A stretch of 30,468 bases of DNA from DASQUK01 sp046723645 (GTDB lineage Bacteria; Actinomycetota; Acidimicrobiia; Acidimicrobiales; VFJN01). The notes beneath the pieces are model-generated. The model saw nothing but the letters and a program-made list of their open reading frames with translations, was not told the DNA's origin and made no database searches. The stretch covers positions 1 through 30,468 of the forward strand of contig JBKOUY010000173.1 in the NCBI GenBank assembly GCA_046723645.1. Reading direction: 5' to 3'. Every line of letters starts with the position of its first letter. Position 1 is the first letter of the stretch. This document shows positions 1 to 8,985 of this stretch, piece by piece. Position numbers and translations under genes: made by a program.

Positions 1-1026
1 GGCCTCGGCCGCCACCTCCAGGGTGCGCTCGAAGTCCTCGTCGGTCTCGCCCGGAAAGCCGACGATGATGTCGGTGGTCACGGCAAGCTCGGGCACGGCC
101 GCCCGGGCGGCGGCCAGGCGCTCCAGGTACCGCTCGGCCGTGTAGCCCCGGTGCATGGCGGCGAGCACGCGGTCGCTGCCCGCCTGCAGGGGCAGGTGCA
201 GGTGCTCGCACACGGTCGGCACCGTCGCCATGGCGTCGATCGTCTCGGGCCGGAGGTCCTTGGGATGCGGGCTCGTGTACCGGACGCGCCGGATGCCATC
301 GACCTCGCCGACGGCGCGGAGCAGGTCGGCGAACAGCGGGCGCACCGGGACGGACTCGCCCGCCCGTCGGCGGGCGAGCGTGAGATCGCGGCCGTAGCTG
401 TTCACGTTCTGCCCCAGCAGGGTGACCTCGGTGACACCGTCTGAGGCCAACGCCCGCACCTCGTCGACGATGTCGTCGAAGCGGCGGCTGATCTCGCGTC
501 CCCGCACCGCCGGCACGATGCAGAACGCGCACGAGTTGTCGCAGCCGATCTGGATGGTGACCCACGCCGCGTAGGGCACCTCGCGCCGCGCGGGCAGCGC
601 GCTCGGGAACGACTCGTGGTCGTCGGCGGCGGTCTCCTCCAGGATCTCGACGATCGATCGGCCGGCGACCCGCTGCTCGCCGAGGAGCTCGGCCGCCCGG
701 TGAACGTTGTGGGTGCCGAACACGACGTCCACGTGTGGCGCCTTGCTGACGATGAGGTCGCGGTCCTTCTGGGCCAGGCAGCCCCCGACCACGATCTGCG
801 TGTCGGGCCGGCGCTGCTTGAGCGCCTTGAGCTGGCCGAGGTTGCCGTAGAGCTTGTTGTCGGCGTTCTCGCGGATGCAACAGGTGTTGAGCACCACGAC
901 GTCGGCGTCGTCGACATCGGCGGCGGGGCGCAGGCCGTCGGCCTCCAGCAGCCCGGCGATGCGCTCGGAGTCGTGCTCGTTCATCTGGCACCCGAAGGTG
1001 CGCACTACATACGTCTTGCCAGCCAT
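1..1026 (-). CDS. miaB: MiaB, tRNA 2-methylthio-N6-isopentenyladenosine37 synthase (partial, C-terminus outside window)
   Basis: Radical-SAM methylthiotransferase that adds the 2-methylthio group to i6A37 of tRNAs reading UNN codons. The 342 visible codons have the N-terminal methylthiotransferase domain with its three cluster cysteines (C13 in FGCQMN, C49 in NTCC, C83 in GGCLAQ) and the radical-SAM triad C162-x3-C166-x2-C169 (GCDNSCAFC). They then continue in the SAM barrel to the window edge, so the TRAM domain is not seen. The paralogue RimO is also in this window, but the FGCQMN and GCDNSC motifs are typical of MiaB. The ATG at 1026 gives the family-typical N-terminus MAGKTYVVRTFGCQMN. 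A TAGCCT hexamer lies 11 nt upstream, and a hairpin separates the gene from recA, so it probably has its own promoter. Confidence 0.96.
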   Translation of the reverse strand, partial: MAGKTYVVRTFGCQMNEHDSERIAGLLEADGLRPAADVDDADVVVLNTCCIRENADNKLYGNLGQLKALKQRRPDTQIVVGGCLAQKDRDLIVSKAPHVDVVFGTHNVHRAAELLGEQRVAGRSIVEILEETAADDHESFPSALPARREVPYAAWVTIQIGCDNSCAFCIVPAVRGREISRRFDDIVDEVRALASDGVTEVTLLGQNVNSYGRDLTLARRRAGESVPVRPLFADLLRAVGEVDGIRRVRYTSPHPKDLRPETIDAMATVPTVCEHLHLPLQAGSDRVLAAMHRGYTAERYLERLAAARAAVPELAVTTDIIVGFPGETDEDFERTLEVAAEA

Positions 1027-1037
1027 CGGTGCCCGTC

Positions 1038-1043
1038 AGGCTA
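1038..1043 (-). promoter_or_regulatory. Putative -10 element of miaB
   Basis: TAGCCT read on the minus strand, 11 nt before the miaB ATG. It matches the TANNNT form seen before many genes in this window. A transcript starting about 7 nt downstream would have a leader of only a few bases. No convincing -35 is visible. Confidence 0.45.
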
Positions 1044-1057
1044 CGCGACGCCCACGG

Positions 1058-1089
1058 AACTCCCTGCACCGTTCTCGGCGCAGGGAGTT
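1058..1089 (-). terminator. Hairpin between recA and miaB
   Basis: Perfect 10-bp inverted repeat (AACTCCCTGC / GCAGGGAGTT) with a 12-nt loop, starting 20 nt after the recA stop. No T tract follows, as is common for actinobacterial terminators. It could end the recA transcript or partly attenuate read-through into miaB. Confidence 0.6.
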
Positions 1090-1109
1090 GCCCGCGGAGG
1101 CTGGAACAC

Positions 1110-2207
<1,098 letters not shown>

Positions 2208-2282
2208 CGGTGTGGTCCTTTCTGCGGTGGTGCGGTTGTGGCGGCGACGGGACCCGGCGCGGCCGGTGGCCCGATGCGATCT

Positions 2283-2298
2283 CGGAGCCCAGGCTCCG
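2283..2298 (-). other. Hairpin in the recA 5' untranslated leader
   Basis: Perfect inverted repeat CGGAGCC-CA-GGCTCCG inside the roughly 150-nt leader predicted between the SOS promoter and the recA GTG. It would fold readily in RNA. Its role is unknown. Confidence 0.4.
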
Positions 2299-2367
2299 AC
2301 AGCGATCTCGATGACCTTCCCCGAACTTAGAGAGAGGGTGTGACAGTTTGGGCGCCCGAACGACATC

Positions 2368-2396
2368 ACTGTAGTTTCGAACGCCTGTTCGTTCAA
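2368..2396 (-). promoter_or_regulatory. recA SOS promoter (-35 TTGAAC, 17-bp spacer, -10 TACAGT)
   Basis: On the minus strand TTGAAC (2396-2391) and TACAGT (2373-2368) are exactly 17 bp apart. The spacer holds a LexA box. Transcription would start near 2361, leaving a leader of about 150 nt before the recA GTG. Confidence 0.75.
2378..2391. promoter_or_regulatory. LexA (SOS) box of recA
   Basis: CGAACGCCTGTTCG is a perfect CGAAC-N4-GTTCG dyad, the LexA operator core of actinobacteria and Bacillus. It fills the spacer of the recA promoter and touches the -35, so bound LexA would block RNA polymerase. Confidence 0.85.
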
Positions 2397-2399
2397 GCA

Positions 2400-2413
2400 C
2401 CAACGCCTGTTCG
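2400..2413. promoter_or_regulatory. Second, imperfect LexA-like box
   Basis: CCAACGCCTGTTCG differs from the perfect box by one base and repeats its AACGCCTGTTCG core exactly 22 bp away, about two helical turns, just upstream of the -35. It may allow a second LexA dimer on the same face, or it may be a decayed duplicate. Confidence 0.5.
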
Positions 2414-2444
2414 CCGGTGCTCGGCGGCGCCGGCCCGGTCTCAG

Positions 2445-2969
2445 TCAGCCCAGGTGGCGCACGTAGACGTCCTCGTAGCGGGCACCGCCCCGCCCCAGGT
2501 GGCTCCTCACCACCCGGACGTCGGATACGGTGAACCGCGCCGACAGCGGACGCCCCACGGTCTCGCCGGCGAGGCGCCGCGCACTGCCCCGCGCCGATCG
2601 GGCCAGCCGGGCCAGGGTGACGTGGCCCCGGAAGGGCCGGTCATCCGGCGGCCGCCCAAGCGCGCGCGTCGCTTCGATCACCGCCGTCGCGAGGTCGTCG
2701 AGCCCGGCGACCGGGAGCGCCACGACCTGGCGCGACAGCGTCTCGACCATCGGGCCTACGGTCGCCTCGCGGGCGACGAGTCGGTTGGCGTCGACACCGT
2801 CGAGCGCGTCGACCACCACTGCGGGATCCTCGACCTCGCCCAGGAACCGAAGGGTCACGTGCCACTGATCCCGGGTGGTCCAGCGCAGGCCGGCCTGGGC
2901 CCGCCGGGGCAGGTCGGCGATCAGGTCGAGCACGTCGTCGGGGGGACGCACGCCGACGAACAGCCGCAT
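2445..2969 (-). CDS. thpR: RNA 2',3'-cyclic phosphodiesterase (ThpR, 2'-5' RNA ligase-like)
   Basis: Member of the 2H phosphoesterase superfamily, which hydrolyses 2',3'-cyclic phosphate ends of RNA and can join 2'-5' linkages in vitro. The 174 aa have the two defining HxTx motifs, HVTL at residues 37-40 (in WHVTLRFLG) and HVTL at 115-118, in the usual spacing and near the family's usual size. The ATG at 2969 begins the typical MRLFVGVRPP start, with AGGGG a few bases upstream. It lies 23 nt after cinA on the same strand and is probably co-transcribed with it. In many actinobacteria this slot between cinA and recA holds the regulator clgR, which is absent here. Confidence 0.9.
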   Translation of the reverse strand: MRLFVGVRPPDDVLDLIADLPRRAQAGLRWTTRDQWHVTLRFLGEVEDPAVVVDALDGVDANRLVAREATVGPMVETLSRQVVALPVAGLDDLATAVIEATRALGRPPDDRPFRGHVTLARLARSARGSARRLAGETVGRPLSARFTVSDVRVVRSHLGRGGARYEDVYVRHLG

Positions 2970-2992
2970 GGCCGGCCCCTAGCGGACGCTCA

Positions 2993-4282
2993 CTAGGAGA
3001 TCGGCTCGCGGTCCCGGGACGGCGCCTCGGCGGCCGCGTCCAGCCTCCGCCGCAACATGTCGAGCAGCGAGATGCACGCGAACTGGCGGACCCGATCGCG
3101 ATCGCCCGGGAGCCCGACCCGCACCACGACGGGCTCGTCGTCGCCCATGGCCACGGCCATGAACACGGTTCCGGGCCGTTGGCCCTCCTGTTCGTCCGGC
3201 CCGGCCACGCCGGTGACGCCCAGCCCGACGTCGGCACCGAGCCGGCTCCGCACCCCGGCGGCCATCGCCGCCGCCGCCTCGGACGAGACTACGGGACCCT
3301 CGGGCACCCCCAACAGGTCGTACTTGACGTCCGTGGCGTAGGACACGATGCCGCCCCGGAACCAGCCGCTCGCGCCGGGCACGTTGACCAGCCGGGAGGA
3401 CACCAGGCCCCCGGTGAGCGACTCCGCCACCGCCAGCGTCAGCCCCCACTGGACGAGCGCCTTGGCCACCGCATGCTCCATCGACTCGTCGTCGACGCCG
3501 AAGACGATGTCGCCCAGGATCCCCCGCACGATCACTTCCTCGGCGTCCAGCAGCGCGCGGGCTCGGGCCTCGTCGTCGGCCTTGACGGTGATGCGCACCT
3601 TGAGGCCCTCGATGCCGCTGGCGAGGAACGCCAGGGTGGGGGCCTCCGGCCCGGCGTCGTCGAGCTCGGCCATGTGCTCGGCCAACCTCTCGGCCAGGCC
3701 GGACTCGCTGTCGCCCCATGTACGCAGCGTCCTCGAGCGGATGATGGCCAGCCTTCCCGCCCGCCGCTGCATGTCGGGCAGCACGGCGCCGGCCACGATC
3801 AGCTGCATCTCGTACGGCACGCCCGGGACCGCGTAGATGACCTTGCCGCCCTCGCCGACCGGGCAGATCAGCCCCGGCGCGGTGCCCGGCTGCGGGTCGG
3901 CGATGGCCGTGGCGCCGTCCGGCACCTGCGCCTGCAGCAGGTTGTTGGCGGGCATGCGCCTCCCCCGCGCCGCGAAGCGCTCGAGGATGCGGTCGACGAC
4001 GTCGTCGTCCTGCACCAGCCGCACGCCCATCACCTGGGCGATGGCGTTGCGGGTGATGTCGTCCTGGGTGGGCCCCAGTCCACCGCAGACGATCACGGCG
4101 TCGGCCCGTCCGAGCGCCAGATCCAGCGCCCCGACGATGCGCTCCAGGTTGTCGCCCACCGTCTGCTCGTGGGTGCAGTCGATGCCGGCGAGCGCCAGCT
4201 GCTCGCCCAGCCAGGCGGAGTTGGTGTCGACGACCTGGCCGAGCAGCAGCTCCGTGCCGACGGCGACGATCTCGCAACGCAT
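2993..4282 (-). CDS. cinA: CinA family protein with NMN deamidase (PncC) domain
   Basis: 429-aa two-domain protein. The N-terminal MoCF/COG1058 domain begins MRCEIVAVGTELLLGQ and carries GGLGPTQDD at residues 67-75. The C-terminal PncC domain begins near residue 270 and carries AESLTGG (286-292), whose Ser is the expected catalytic residue for hydrolysing nicotinamide mononucleotide to nicotinate mononucleotide and ammonia (pyridine nucleotide salvage). Historically named for competence induction, with recA downstream as in other bacteria. The ATG at 4282 shares its A with the pgsA stop (TGATG), so translation is probably coupled; the larger open frame upstream is a shadow of pgsA. Confidence 0.95.
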   Translation of the reverse strand: MRCEIVAVGTELLLGQVVDTNSAWLGEQLALAGIDCTHEQTVGDNLERIVGALDLALGRADAVIVCGGLGPTQDDITRNAIAQVMGVRLVQDDDVVDRILERFAARGRRMPANNLLQAQVPDGATAIADPQPGTAPGLICPVGEGGKVIYAVPGVPYEMQLIVAGAVLPDMQRRAGRLAIIRSRTLRTWGDSESGLAERLAEHMAELDDAGPEAPTLAFLASGIEGLKVRITVKADDEARARALLDAEEVIVRGILGDIVFGVDDESMEHAVAKALVQWGLTLAVAESLTGGLVSSRLVNVPGASGWFRGGIVSYATDVKYDLLGVPEGPVVSSEAAAAMAAGVRSRLGADVGLGVTGVAGPDEQEGQRPGTVFMAVAMGDDEPVVVRVGLPGDRDRVRQFACISLLDMLRRRLDAAAEAPSRDREPIS

Positions 4283-4890
4283 CAGGTCCCCTCGCTCAGG
4301 ATCTCGCCGCCGGCCGGGCCGACGACCCCGCGGACTCCCCCCACCGCCGTGGCCCGGCTGCCCTCGAGGACGTACTGGGCCCCGGTGACCAGCGTCAGCA
4401 CCACCGCGACCCACAGGGTCGCCTCGGCGATCCAGGCGTGGCGGTCGGCGATGGGCGGGACCAGCGCCAGCGCCACCGCCAGCGACTGCACCACCGTCTT
4501 GATCTTGGCCCAGAAGCGGGCCGGCACGGCCAGACCTCGGCGGCCCCAGTAGGAGCGGAACGCCGAGATGCCGACCTCGCGGACCGTGATCAGGAGGACC
4601 GGCAGCCACCAGAACCCGCCGTCGACCACCAGCGCCCACATAGCCCCCAGCACCAGCGCCTTGTCGGCCAGCGGGTCGAGGAACGCACCCGACCGGGTAG
4701 TGCCCATTCGCCGCGCGAGCCACCCGTCGACGCCGTCGGTGGCCGCCAGCACCGACCAGATGGCGAAGGTGGCGTAGGCGGGCCCCGAGGCGATGATCAC
4801 GCCGCACAGCAGCGGCGCGAGCACCAATCGGGTCGTGGTGACGGCGTTCGCCGGGGTGGCCAGGGCCGAGGGCCCGAACGTGCCCGCCAC
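4282..4890 (-). CDS. pgsA: CDP-alcohol phosphatidyltransferase, probable phosphatidylglycerophosphate synthase
   Basis: Integral membrane enzyme that condenses CDP-diacylglycerol with an alcohol, here most likely glycerol-3-phosphate, giving the phosphatidylglycerol precursor. The CDP-OH-P signature is clear: D52-x2-DG-x2-AR (DGVDGWLARR), then G68-x3-D72-x3-D76 (GAFLDPLADK). Several hydrophobic helices follow. I chose the GTG at 4890 (202 aa), where GAGGG lies 9 nt upstream and the conserved TPANAVTTTRL begins within 12 residues. Alternatives are an in-frame ATG at 4959 and a GTG at 4980. The start region carries a duplicated SD/GTG unit. The stop overlaps the cinA ATG. Phosphatidylinositol-phosphate synthase is a less likely alternative, given the position between rimO and cinA. 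Confidence 0.93.
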   Translation of the reverse strand: MAGTFGPSALATPANAVTTTRLVLAPLLCGVIIASGPAYATFAIWSVLAATDGVDGWLARRMGTTRSGAFLDPLADKALVLGAMWALVVDGGFWWLPVLLITVREVGISAFRSYWGRRGLAVPARFWAKIKTVVQSLAVALALVPPIADRHAWIAEATLWVAVVLTLVTGAQYVLEGSRATAVGGVRGVVGPAGGEILSEGT

Positions 4891-4923
4891 TAGCGGACCC
4901 TCGCGCCCACTAGTGGACCCTCG
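4888..4923 (-). repeat. Duplicated SD-GTG unit at the pgsA start with a six-sense-codon upstream ORF
   Basis: Two 16-nt copies (4888-4903 and 4908-4923, one mismatch) 20 bp apart each contain, on the minus strand, GAGGG and a GTG. The upstream GTG (4910) opens GTG GGC GCG AGG GTC CGC TAG, and this TAG overlaps the pgsA GTG by one base (TAGTG). This arrangement would suit translational coupling between a tiny leader ORF and pgsA. The repeat is directly visible; the function is inferred. Confidence 0.55.
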
Positions 4924-4983
4924 TGGATGTCGTCGTGGCGTCTCGCCGGCCAGATCCATCCACGGAACCTCCGCGAGCACCCA

Positions 4984-6273
4984 CTAGGCGACCTCGGCTC
5001 GACCGCACCCCGAGCTGGGTTCCGCCGCCTCCAGGTCGGGACCGGCGGCGCCGGTGATCGTCACCTTCACAAGCTCGCCCACCGGCAGATCCCGGGGCAC
5101 GGACACGATGCCGTCGATCTCCGGCGCCTCCCGATGGCTGCGGGCCACGCCCGGGGCGTCGACGAGCACCTCGACCACGCTGCCGATCAGTGCGTCGCGG
5201 CGGCGGGCCGTGATGCCGTCCTGCAGCTCGCCCAGCTCGGCGAGGCGCTCCCGCACCAACGCGGGCTCGACTTTGCCGTCGAGCTGGGCGGCGTACGTGC
5301 CCTGTTCCTCGCTGTAGGCGAAGAAGCCGCACCAATCCAGGTCGGCGGCGGCGACGAAGGACAGCAGCCGGTCGTGATCGTCCTCGGTCTCGCCCGGGTA
5401 CCCGACGATGAAGTTGGACCGGAACGCCGCGTCCGGGTCCCGCTGGCGGATGTCGTCGATGCGGCGGAGGAAGCGGTCGCCGTCGCCCCAGCGCCGCATT
5501 CGCCGGAGCAGTGGACGGGAGGCGTGCTGCAGCGACAGGTCGAAGTAGGGGACGCCGGTCGCACAGATGGCATCGATCAGCCCGTCCGTGAGGTCGGACG
5601 GGTACAGGTACAGCAGGCGGACCCGATCGACCCGGCGGGCGACGGCCTGGATCAGCGGGACGATTCGGCGGCCCCTCCCCTGGTCCCGGCCGAAGGACGC
5701 CAGGTCCTGCGCGACCAGCACGATCTCGCGCACGCCCCCCGCCGCCAGGGCCTCGACCTCGGCCAGGATCGAGGGGATCGAGCGGCTTCGCTGCCGCCCC
5801 CGGAAGCTGGGGATCGCGCAGAAGCCGCAGGCCCGGTCGCAGCCCTCGGCCACCTTGACGTACGCCCAGGGGGCGGCCGGCGCCGGTCGCGGCAGGTTGA
5901 GCAGGTCGAAGGCGGGGACCGGCGGGTCACCGCTGCGGCGGGTCGACCCCAGCGTCACGGGCACGCCGAACCCGGCCACGGCGTCCGCCTCGGGGAGCGC
6001 CTCGGCCAGCTCCGGTCCGTAGCGCTCGGCCAGGCACCCGGTCACCACGAGCTCGGCCGTGGCGGGCTTCCGTTCGGCCAGGCCGAGGATGGCGTCGACC
6101 GACTCCCGCCGGGCGTCCTCGATGAACGCACACGTGTTGACCACCACCAGGTCTGCGTCCTCGGGCGCTTCGGCCGGGACGAGGCCGTCGGCGAGCATCG
6201 TCCCAGTCAGCTTGTCCGAGTCGACCTGGTTCTTCGGACAGCCCAACGTCTCCACCCAAAAGGTGCGGGGCAT
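4984..6273 (-). CDS. rimO: RimO, ribosomal protein uS12 methylthiotransferase
   Basis: Radical-SAM enzyme that adds a methylthio group to an aspartate of ribosomal protein S12. It is 429 aa. The N-terminal cluster cysteines are C12 (TLGCPKNQVDSDK, diagnostic of RimO), C48 (NTCAF) and C80 (TGCLAERY). The radical-SAM triad C145-x3-C149-x2-C152 (GCDRACGFC) is followed by a SAM barrel and a C-terminal TRAM-like domain from about residue 360. An in-frame GTG lies at 6312, but the ATG at 6273 gives the family-typical MPRTFWVETLGCPKNQ and sits 7 nt after a TAGCCT -10, which would make the mRNA leaderless. It heads the run rimO-pgsA-cinA-thpR. Confidence 0.96.
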   Translation of the reverse strand: MPRTFWVETLGCPKNQVDSDKLTGTMLADGLVPAEAPEDADLVVVNTCAFIEDARRESVDAILGLAERKPATAELVVTGCLAERYGPELAEALPEADAVAGFGVPVTLGSTRRSGDPPVPAFDLLNLPRPAPAAPWAYVKVAEGCDRACGFCAIPSFRGRQRSRSIPSILAEVEALAAGGVREIVLVAQDLASFGRDQGRGRRIVPLIQAVARRVDRVRLLYLYPSDLTDGLIDAICATGVPYFDLSLQHASRPLLRRMRRWGDGDRFLRRIDDIRQRDPDAAFRSNFIVGYPGETEDDHDRLLSFVAAADLDWCGFFAYSEEQGTYAAQLDGKVEPALVRERLAELGELQDGITARRRDALIGSVVEVLVDAPGVARSHREAPEIDGIVSVPRDLPVGELVKVTITGAAGPDLEAAEPSSGCGRAEVA

Positions 6274-6280
6274 CCAGAGA

Positions 6281-6299
6281 AGGCTACTGGAACCGGTTC
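6281..6299 (-). promoter_or_regulatory. Putative rimO promoter with a palindrome in the spacer
   Basis: TAGCCT (minus strand, 6286-6281) lies 7 nt before the rimO ATG. Directly upstream is a perfect 10-bp palindrome GAACCGGTTC (6290-6299), where the spacer would be. It resembles a repressor site but does not match the LexA spacing. Confidence 0.45.
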
Positions 6300-6346
6300 T
6301 GGCGTCCCTCACCTGGGGCGCTACCGCCTTCGGCTCTACTCGGGCG

Positions 6347-8977
6347 CTACTCCGTATGGATGGCGTCGAGCACGTTCATCCGGCCGGCCCGCCACGCGGG
6401 CCACACCGCGGCGAAGATCCCCAGCGCGGCGGCGATCAGGACGACCGCCACGATCTGCCCCCAGGGGATCTCGAACGCCGTGAACCCCTCGTCGCTGAAC
6501 GCCTTGATGAGGCCCCATCCGCCCAGCAACCCGATGACCAGGCCCAGCAGCGTCCCGAAGACCGCGATGATCGCCGACTCCCAGCGAATCATCGACCGGA
6601 GCTGCCGCCGGGACGTGCCCACCGCCCGGAGGAGGCCGAGCTCGCGAGTGCGCTCGAGCACCGACAGCGCAATCGTGTTCGCGATGCCGATGAAGGCGAT
6701 GAAAAGCGCCAGCGCCAACAGGCCCAGCATGAGCAGCAGGATGGCATCGAACTGGCCGCCGATGGCGTCCTTGTACTCGTCCACGCTCTGGACGTTGGCG
6801 GTGGGGAAGTCGGCCACCGCGTCCTCGATCTCGGGCTGGACCTGCGAGACCGACGTGCCCGGCCGGAGCTGAACGAACACGCTGCTGTCGGTCACGTCCG
6901 CCGCCCCGACCGCGGCGTCGTAGTCGTCCAGGCCGAGCACGAAGTCGCCGATGTCCGTGCCTTCCTGCTCGCTCGCGTAGGTCCCGCCGACCGTGTACGT
7001 GTGCCGACCGGTGTTGACGAAGTCGGCGGTGATCGAATCGCCGACCGAGACGTCGAGGCTCCGCGCCTCGTCGGCGGTCAGCAGGATCGTCCCGGGGGCC
7101 AGCGAGTCGGACCCGTCCACGATGCGGAGGCCGTCGAACAGATTGAAGATCCCGGGGCTGGTGCCGGTCACGAAGGCGTCGTCCCCGTCGACCCGGGCGG
7201 GTGAGAAGCGCACGGGGACGACCTCCGCCACACCCGGCACCCGGCCGACGCGGTCGCCCACCTCGGTGGGAAGGCCAACCATGCCGAAGGCGCCGGCGTC
7301 GATGACGAAGTCCCCGGTGAACGATTCGTCGAGGAACTGGTCGATCGACGCCCGCAGCGAGGCATTCACGACGAGGAAGAAGGACACGATCCCGACGCCG
7401 ATCATGAGCGCCCGCGCGGTGGCCGCCGTGCGAACGGGGTTGCGCCCGGCGTTCTCCTTGGCGAGGTCGCCGGTGACCCCCCGGAACCTGCCGATGGGCG
7501 CGCCGATCCCGCGGCTGAAAGGGCGGGCGAGGGCCGGCCCGAGCAGGATCAGGCCGACGAATGCCAGCAACCCCACCCCGAGGCCGACGAGCGTGGCGCT
7601 GCGCTGGTCGGCACCCGCGAGCACCAGCGCCAGGCCGGCGACCGTGGTCACGATCCCGACGACCAGCCGAGGACGCGACAACTTGCCGGACTCGACCGCC
7701 AGGTCGCGCATCGCGGCAACCGGTGGGACCCGGGACGCCCGCCAGGCGGGGACGAGCGCCGAGACGACCGTGACCACCACGCCGACGATGAGGGCGATGA
7801 TCGCGGCGCTGGGGCGCACGACCAGGCTGCCGGGCAGGTCGAACAGGCTCACGAGCACGGAGGCGACGCCGAGGCCCAGGACGAAGCCGATGATGGAGCC
7901 GCCGATGCCTATGGCGAGCGCCTCGACGAACACCGAGCGCCTGACCTGTCGGCGGCTGGCCCCCACCGCCCGGACGAGCGCCATCTCCCGTCCCCGTTGG
8001 GCGACGATGATCGAGAAGGCGTTGTAGATCACGAAGATCCCGACGAGCACCGAGACGATGGCGAAGGCCAGCAGGAAGTAGGTGATGAACGACAGCTGAT
8101 CCTTGAGGTCGGACTGGTTCTCCTCGGTGATCTGCCGACCGGTGAGGACCTGGAGCCCGCTGTCCCCGGCGGACCGCAGCTCCTGGCGCACCGAGCGGGC
8201 CACCTCGGTCTGGGACACGCCGGAGTCGGCGACGACGTCGATGCTGTCGTACTTGCCGGACTCCCCGACCAGCTTCTGCGCCTCGTTGGTGGTCCACAGG
8301 GCGTAGGTCGCACCACCGGGGCTGTCGGCGTTGCCGAACCGGGCGATGCCCACCAGGTCGTACTCGGCCGACGCCCGTCCGGTCTGGATCGGAACCCGGT
8401 CGCCGATCTGGTAGCCGGTGTCGTCGGCGCTGCCGCGGTCGATGACCACCTCCCCGGCCGATTCGGGGGCTCGCCCTTCGTCGATCGTGAACCCGTTGAG
8501 CTGGTCGACGGTCTGCCAGTTGCCGCCGAAGGTGGGCGGCCCCATCGAGGGGTTGCCGATCGGGTCGCCGTTCTTGTCGATGATCCGCGCGTAGCCCTGG
8601 ACCGATCCCTCGGCGTCGGCCACCCCCGGCGCGGCCAGCACCGTGTCGAGCAGGGACGCGTCGATGCGGCTGCGGATCTCCGGGCCCCCGCCGGCGTCGC
8701 CGGCGTCGATGGTCTGGTTCGAGCGCACCACCGCGTCCGTGCCCTCGAACGCGGTGGCGAACAGGTCGTCGAACGACTTGTTCATCGTGTCGGTGAGCAT
8801 GAGCACGCCGGCCACGAACGCCACGCCCAGGCCGACCGCCAGCACGGTCGACGCCAGCCGGCCCTTGTGGTCCATGAGGCCGCGAAGCGCCACCTTGGCC
8901 ATGCCGCCGGAGCCGCGGCGGCCGCGCGGCGGAGACGGAGGAGGCGGCGCGGGCGCGGTGGTGAGGTCGGTCGCCAT
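6347..8977 (-). CDS. ABC transporter permease, MacB/FtsX (LolCE-like) family with two FtsX domains
   Basis: 876-aa inner-membrane permease. After a Pro-rich cytoplasmic start there is one transmembrane helix near residues 41-62 (STVLAVGLGVAFVAG), a large extracytoplasmic MacB-type domain, and a first FtsX block of helices near 296-450 with ERGREMAL-like text (QRGREMALVRAVGASRRQ). A second extracytoplasmic domain and a second FtsX block follow from about 747 to the end (SVLERTRELGLLRAVGTSRRQ). Such permeases move lipoproteins, peptides or drugs by mechanotransmission rather than through a channel; the substrate cannot be told from sequence. It starts 8 nt after the ATPase stop, so the two form one operon. 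The ATG at 8977 is used; an internal ATG 25 codons on is possible. Confidence 0.92.
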   Translation of the reverse strand: MATDLTTAPAPPPPSPPRGRRGSGGMAKVALRGLMDHKGRLASTVLAVGLGVAFVAGVLMLTDTMNKSFDDLFATAFEGTDAVVRSNQTIDAGDAGGGPEIRSRIDASLLDTVLAAPGVADAEGSVQGYARIIDKNGDPIGNPSMGPPTFGGNWQTVDQLNGFTIDEGRAPESAGEVVIDRGSADDTGYQIGDRVPIQTGRASAEYDLVGIARFGNADSPGGATYALWTTNEAQKLVGESGKYDSIDVVADSGVSQTEVARSVRQELRSAGDSGLQVLTGRQITEENQSDLKDQLSFITYFLLAFAIVSVLVGIFVIYNAFSIIVAQRGREMALVRAVGASRRQVRRSVFVEALAIGIGGSIIGFVLGLGVASVLVSLFDLPGSLVVRPSAAIIALIVGVVVTVVSALVPAWRASRVPPVAAMRDLAVESGKLSRPRLVVGIVTTVAGLALVLAGADQRSATLVGLGVGLLAFVGLILLGPALARPFSRGIGAPIGRFRGVTGDLAKENAGRNPVRTAATARALMIGVGIVSFFLVVNASLRASIDQFLDESFTGDFVIDAGAFGMVGLPTEVGDRVGRVPGVAEVVPVRFSPARVDGDDAFVTGTSPGIFNLFDGLRIVDGSDSLAPGTILLTADEARSLDVSVGDSITADFVNTGRHTYTVGGTYASEQEGTDIGDFVLGLDDYDAAVGAADVTDSSVFVQLRPGTSVSQVQPEIEDAVADFPTANVQSVDEYKDAIGGQFDAILLLMLGLLALALFIAFIGIANTIALSVLERTRELGLLRAVGTSRRQLRSMIRWESAIIAVFGTLLGLVIGLLGGWGLIKAFSDEGFTAFEIPWGQIVAVVLIAAALGIFAAVWPAWRAGRMNVLDAIHTE

Positions 8978-8985
8978 CGGTGCCG

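Noticed and set aside
3179..4552. 457-aa plus-strand frame opposite cinA and pgsA
   Set aside because: Its His/Arg/Gln-rich translation has no domain; it is the antisense shadow of well-identified genes.
2993..4807. Long open frame that extends cinA upstream to 604 aa
   Set aside because: The upstream third is a shadow of pgsA in another frame; the conserved MRCEIVAVGTELLLG start and the TGATG overlap set cinA at 4282.
6316..6350. Direct repeat GGGCGCTAC (6316-6324 and 6342-6350) before rimO
   Set aside because: Nine bases of GC-rich sequence twice is weak, and the second copy overlaps the end of the permease gene; chance is likely.
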